From an uncultured Oscillospiraceae bacterium (lineage in GTDB: Bacteria > Bacillota > Clostridia > Oscillospirales > Oscillospiraceae): a DNA stretch of 7,237 bases. Under the pieces are notes generated by a model that worked only from the letters and a program-made list of their open reading frames with translations, was not told the DNA's origin and did not search any database. The DNA lies in assembly GCA_934661135.1 (NCBI GenBank), contig CAKUJA010000100.1, positions 1 through 7,237 of the forward strand, given 5' to 3'. The translations under genes were made by a program, and so were the position numbers. Each line of letters starts with the position of its first letter. Positions within the stretch are counted from its first letter, which is position 1. Of this stretch, positions 5,385 through 7,237 are shown in pieces.

Positions 5385-7141
5385 TGTTCGCCTCGTTTAA
5401 GAAGAAGTACTTCCTTTCCGACAAGGGCATGTCCGGCGTGAAGCGCGGCGTGTTCTGGACGTGCGTCACGAACCTGGTCACCATGGCCGGCATGGCGTTT
5501 CTGTTCCTGGTGATGGACGGGTTCGTGAAGCACCTGATCGAAGGCGCCGACCTGCCTGCCGCGGCGCCGTTCGCCATAGGGCTTGCGGTGTTCTTCGCGG
5601 CGCTGCTGCTGTCCAATTGGCAGCAGTATTACTACTCCTACTGCATTTACTACGAGGAATGCGGCAATCAGCGCATCGAGATCGCCGAGCGCCTGCGCAA
5701 ACTGCCGCTTTCGTTCTTCGGGCGGCGCGATCTGGCCGATTTGACCGAAACCATCATGGGCGACGTGCAGGTCATGGAGCACGCCTACAGCCATGTGCTC
5801 GGCGAGCTGTGGGGCGCCGTGATCTCGACGTCCATCGTGTTCGTGGGCTCGCTGTTCTTCTGCTGGCAGCTTTCGATCGCGGCGTTTTGGAGCGTTCCGG
5901 TGGCTTTTGCCCTGCTGTTCGCCACGCGCAAGCCGATGAAGCCGGTGTTTGAGCGCAATAGGATGGCGAAGCTGAAGGTGACGCAAGGCATCCAGGAGAC
6001 GCTCGACTGCGTGCGCGAGATCCGCGCCACCAATCAGGAGCGGCACTACCTGGCGGGCTTGAACGCCACGATCGACGCCACCGAGCGCGAATGCGCGAAG
6101 GGCGAGCTGATTAACGGCCTGCTGGTGAACACGGCCTACGCGATCTTGCGCCTGGGCATCGCCACCACGCTCATTGCGGGCGCGGCCCTTATCGCCGCAG
6201 GCCAGATCGACTTCATGGTCATGTTTGCCTACCTGCTGATGATCTCGCGCATCTACGCCCCGTTCGACCAGGCGCTCGCGCTGGTCAGCGAGCTGTTCGC
6301 CTCCGAGACGTCGGCGGCGCGCATGCGCTCGATCATGGAGGAGCCCATGGCCTCGGGCGCGACCGAGTTCGCGCCGGCGGGCCACGACATCGAGTTCGAC
6401 CACGTGGCGTTCTCCTACGGCGCCGGCGACGACGGGCGAGCAGGGGAGCGCGTGCTGGCCGACGTGAGCTTCACGGCGCGGGAAGGCCAGGTGACGGCGC
6501 TGGTGGGGCCGTCGGGCTCGGGCAAGTCCACCTGCGCGCGCCTGGCCGCGCGGTTCTGGGACGCCACGGGCGGCACGGTGCGCGTGGGCGGCGTCGACGT
6601 GTCCACGGTGGACCCCGAAACGCTGCTGCGCGATTATGCCATCGTGTTCCAGGACGTGCTGCTGTTCGACGACACGGTGATGGGCAACATCCGCCTCGGC
6701 CGCCGCGACGCCACCGACGCCGAGGTGCTTGCCGCTGCGCGCGCCGCGAACTGCGACGAGTTCGTCAGCCGCATGCCACAGGGGTATGACACGAAGATCG
6801 GCGAGAACGGCTCCAAACTCTCCGGCGGCGAGCGCCAGCGGATCTCGATCGCCCGCGCGCTGTTGAAGAACGCGCCCATCGTGCTGCTCGACGAGGCGAC
6901 GGCCTCGCTTGACGTGGAGAACGAAACCAAGGTGCAATCAGCCCTCTCAAGGCTGCTAGCAGACAAAACGGTCATCGTGATCGCGCATCGCATGCGTACG
7001 GTCGAAGCCGCCGACAAAGTAGTGGTCCTCAAAGACGGCCAAGTAGCCGAACAAGGATCGCCTGCGCAGCTAAAAGCATCTGGCGGCCAATTCGCTCGAA
7101 TGGTAGCGCTGCAAAAAGAAGCCGAGGGTTGGCAGCTGTAA
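5381..7141 (+). CDS. ABC transporter subunit B, fused membrane domain and ATPase (YbtP/IrtA-like)
   Basis: The gene encodes 586 residues from ATG 5381 (585 from the equally plausible ATG 5384). Membrane segments are estimated near 23-46, 61-79, 141-163, 165-182, 248-272 and 275-292. The ATPase domain shows Walker A GPSGSGKST (376-384), Q-loop Q424, signature LSGGE (480-484), Walker B VLLDE (501-505) with catalytic E505, D-loop SLDVENE (509-515) and switch H536. Both composite ATP sites of the pair should therefore be active, unlike many heterodimeric exporters with one degenerate site. The stretches VFQDVLLFDD (422-431) and ERQRISIARALLKNAP (484-499) closely resemble YbtP as remembered. The protein ends in GWQL, a Trp-containing tail paralleled by SWK in subunit A. 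The last ~70 codons differ in codon choice from the rest: five of five Lys are AAA after residue 518, while AAG dominates before. The reading frame and motifs are undisturbed. Confidence 0.94.
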   Translation: MMFASFKKKYFLSDKGMSGVKRGVFWTCVTNLVTMAGMAFLFLVMDGFVKHLIEGADLPAAAPFAIGLAVFFAALLLSNWQQYYYSYCIYYEECGNQRIEIAERLRKLPLSFFGRRDLADLTETIMGDVQVMEHAYSHVLGELWGAVISTSIVFVGSLFFCWQLSIAAFWSVPVAFALLFATRKPMKPVFERNRMAKLKVTQGIQETLDCVREIRATNQERHYLAGLNATIDATERECAKGELINGLLVNTAYAILRLGIATTLIAGAALIAAGQIDFMVMFAYLLMISRIYAPFDQALALVSELFASETSAARMRSIMEEPMASGATEFAPAGHDIEFDHVAFSYGAGDDGRAGERVLADVSFTAREGQVTALVGPSGSGKSTCARLAARFWDATGGTVRVGGVDVSTVDPETLLRDYAIVFQDVLLFDDTVMGNIRLGRRDATDAEVLAAARAANCDEFVSRMPQGYDTKIGENGSKLSGGERQRISIARALLKNAPIVLLDEATASLDVENETKVQSALSRLLADKTVIVIAHRMRTVEAADKVVVLKDGQVAEQGSPAQLKASGGQFARMVALQKEAEGWQL

Positions 7142-7142
7142 T

Positions 7143-7213
7143 CTGGGGCTAGCTGGGGTGAACCTTCGCCAGCCCCAGTGCCGTAGGGGCAGGAGGCGAA
7201 TCGCCCACGTTTT
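7143..7213 (+). terminator. Nested hairpins after the ABC operon, possible terminator
   Basis: CTGGGGCT (7143-7150) pairs perfectly with AGCCCCAG (7171-7178), starting two bases after the stop. Inside it, GGTG (7157-7160) can pair with CGCC (7167-7170). A competing stem uses CTGGGG at 7153-7158 with the same right arm. Further on, TGCC/GGCA (7179-7191) and GGCG-AAT-CGCC (7195-7205) form small hairpins, and TTTT occurs at 7210-7213. The T tract is short and distant from the best stem, so termination is plausible but not clear. Confidence 0.38.
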
Positions 7214-7237
7214 GTCTCATCGCCGTCTCACCCATAC
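7149..7237 (-). other. Short open minus-strand frame running off the right edge
   Basis: Read on the minus strand from the right edge, a frame with ATG at the complement of 7233-7235 continues for 28 codons to TAG (complement of 7149-7151). The peptide is Pro/Ala-rich, ends LGLAKVHPS, and belongs to no family I recognise. It overlaps the hairpins after the ABC operon. It may be the 3' end of a convergent gene, or chance coding across a structured intergenic repeat. Too little is visible to decide. Confidence 0.15.

Noticed and set aside
5309..6937. 542-codon open frame on the minus strand across ABC subunit B
   Set aside because: It is antisense to a gene with complete ABC motifs. The protein is dominated by His, Arg, Ala and Gly with no domain features, which is typical of GC-rich shadow frames.

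Overview
The window looks like chromosomal DNA from a GC-rich bacterium with canonical Shine-Dalgarno sites. The gene content, and the pairing of an AraC regulator with a divergent two-gene ABC transporter, suggest an anaerobic gut actinobacterium of the Coriobacteriia, probably Eggerthellaceae. This placement is inferred from style and gene content, not from a marker gene.

Layout, left to right: (1) the 3' end of a gene resembling a branched-chain amino acid aminotransferase (1-145), closed by a hairpin terminator; (2) an uncharacterised 248-residue two-part protein with a Met-rich helical tail (221-967); (3) a short DtxR/MntR-type metalloregulator lacking the C-terminal SH3-like domain (1090-1467), followed by a strong terminator; (4) a complete Nudix hydrolase (1653-2276), followed by a terminator with nine Ts; (5) an AraC-family regulator on the minus strand (3334-2348); (6) divergent from it, two overlapping genes for membrane-ATPase fusion ABC transporter subunits (3504-5384 and 5381-7141); (7) a 96-base tail with nested hairpins and no firm gene. 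No gap exceeds 300 bases, and no tRNA, rRNA, CRISPR array or insertion sequence was seen.

The most coherent unit is 2348-7141. An AraC regulator sits back to back with a heterodimeric transporter whose ATPase motifs are all intact. Several motifs resemble those of the YbtPQ/IrtAB group, which have an exporter-type fold but import ferric siderophores. The working model is that the AraC protein senses a cytoplasmic ligand and controls uptake through the ABC pair. The 169-bp divergent intergenic region holds a perfect AGTTAC-N6-GTAACT inverted repeat, which lies inside the spacer of the best araC promoter candidate and so could serve as a switch. No siderophore biosynthesis or substrate-binding protein gene is present, so any substrate would be scavenged, or its other genes lie outside the window.

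The DtxR-like regulator about 900 bp away appears to keep one metal site and to have lost the other. Whether it is linked to the transporter is unknown. Base composition rises from the left half to the AraC/ABC block, then falls abruptly in the last ~200 bases of the second ABC gene.
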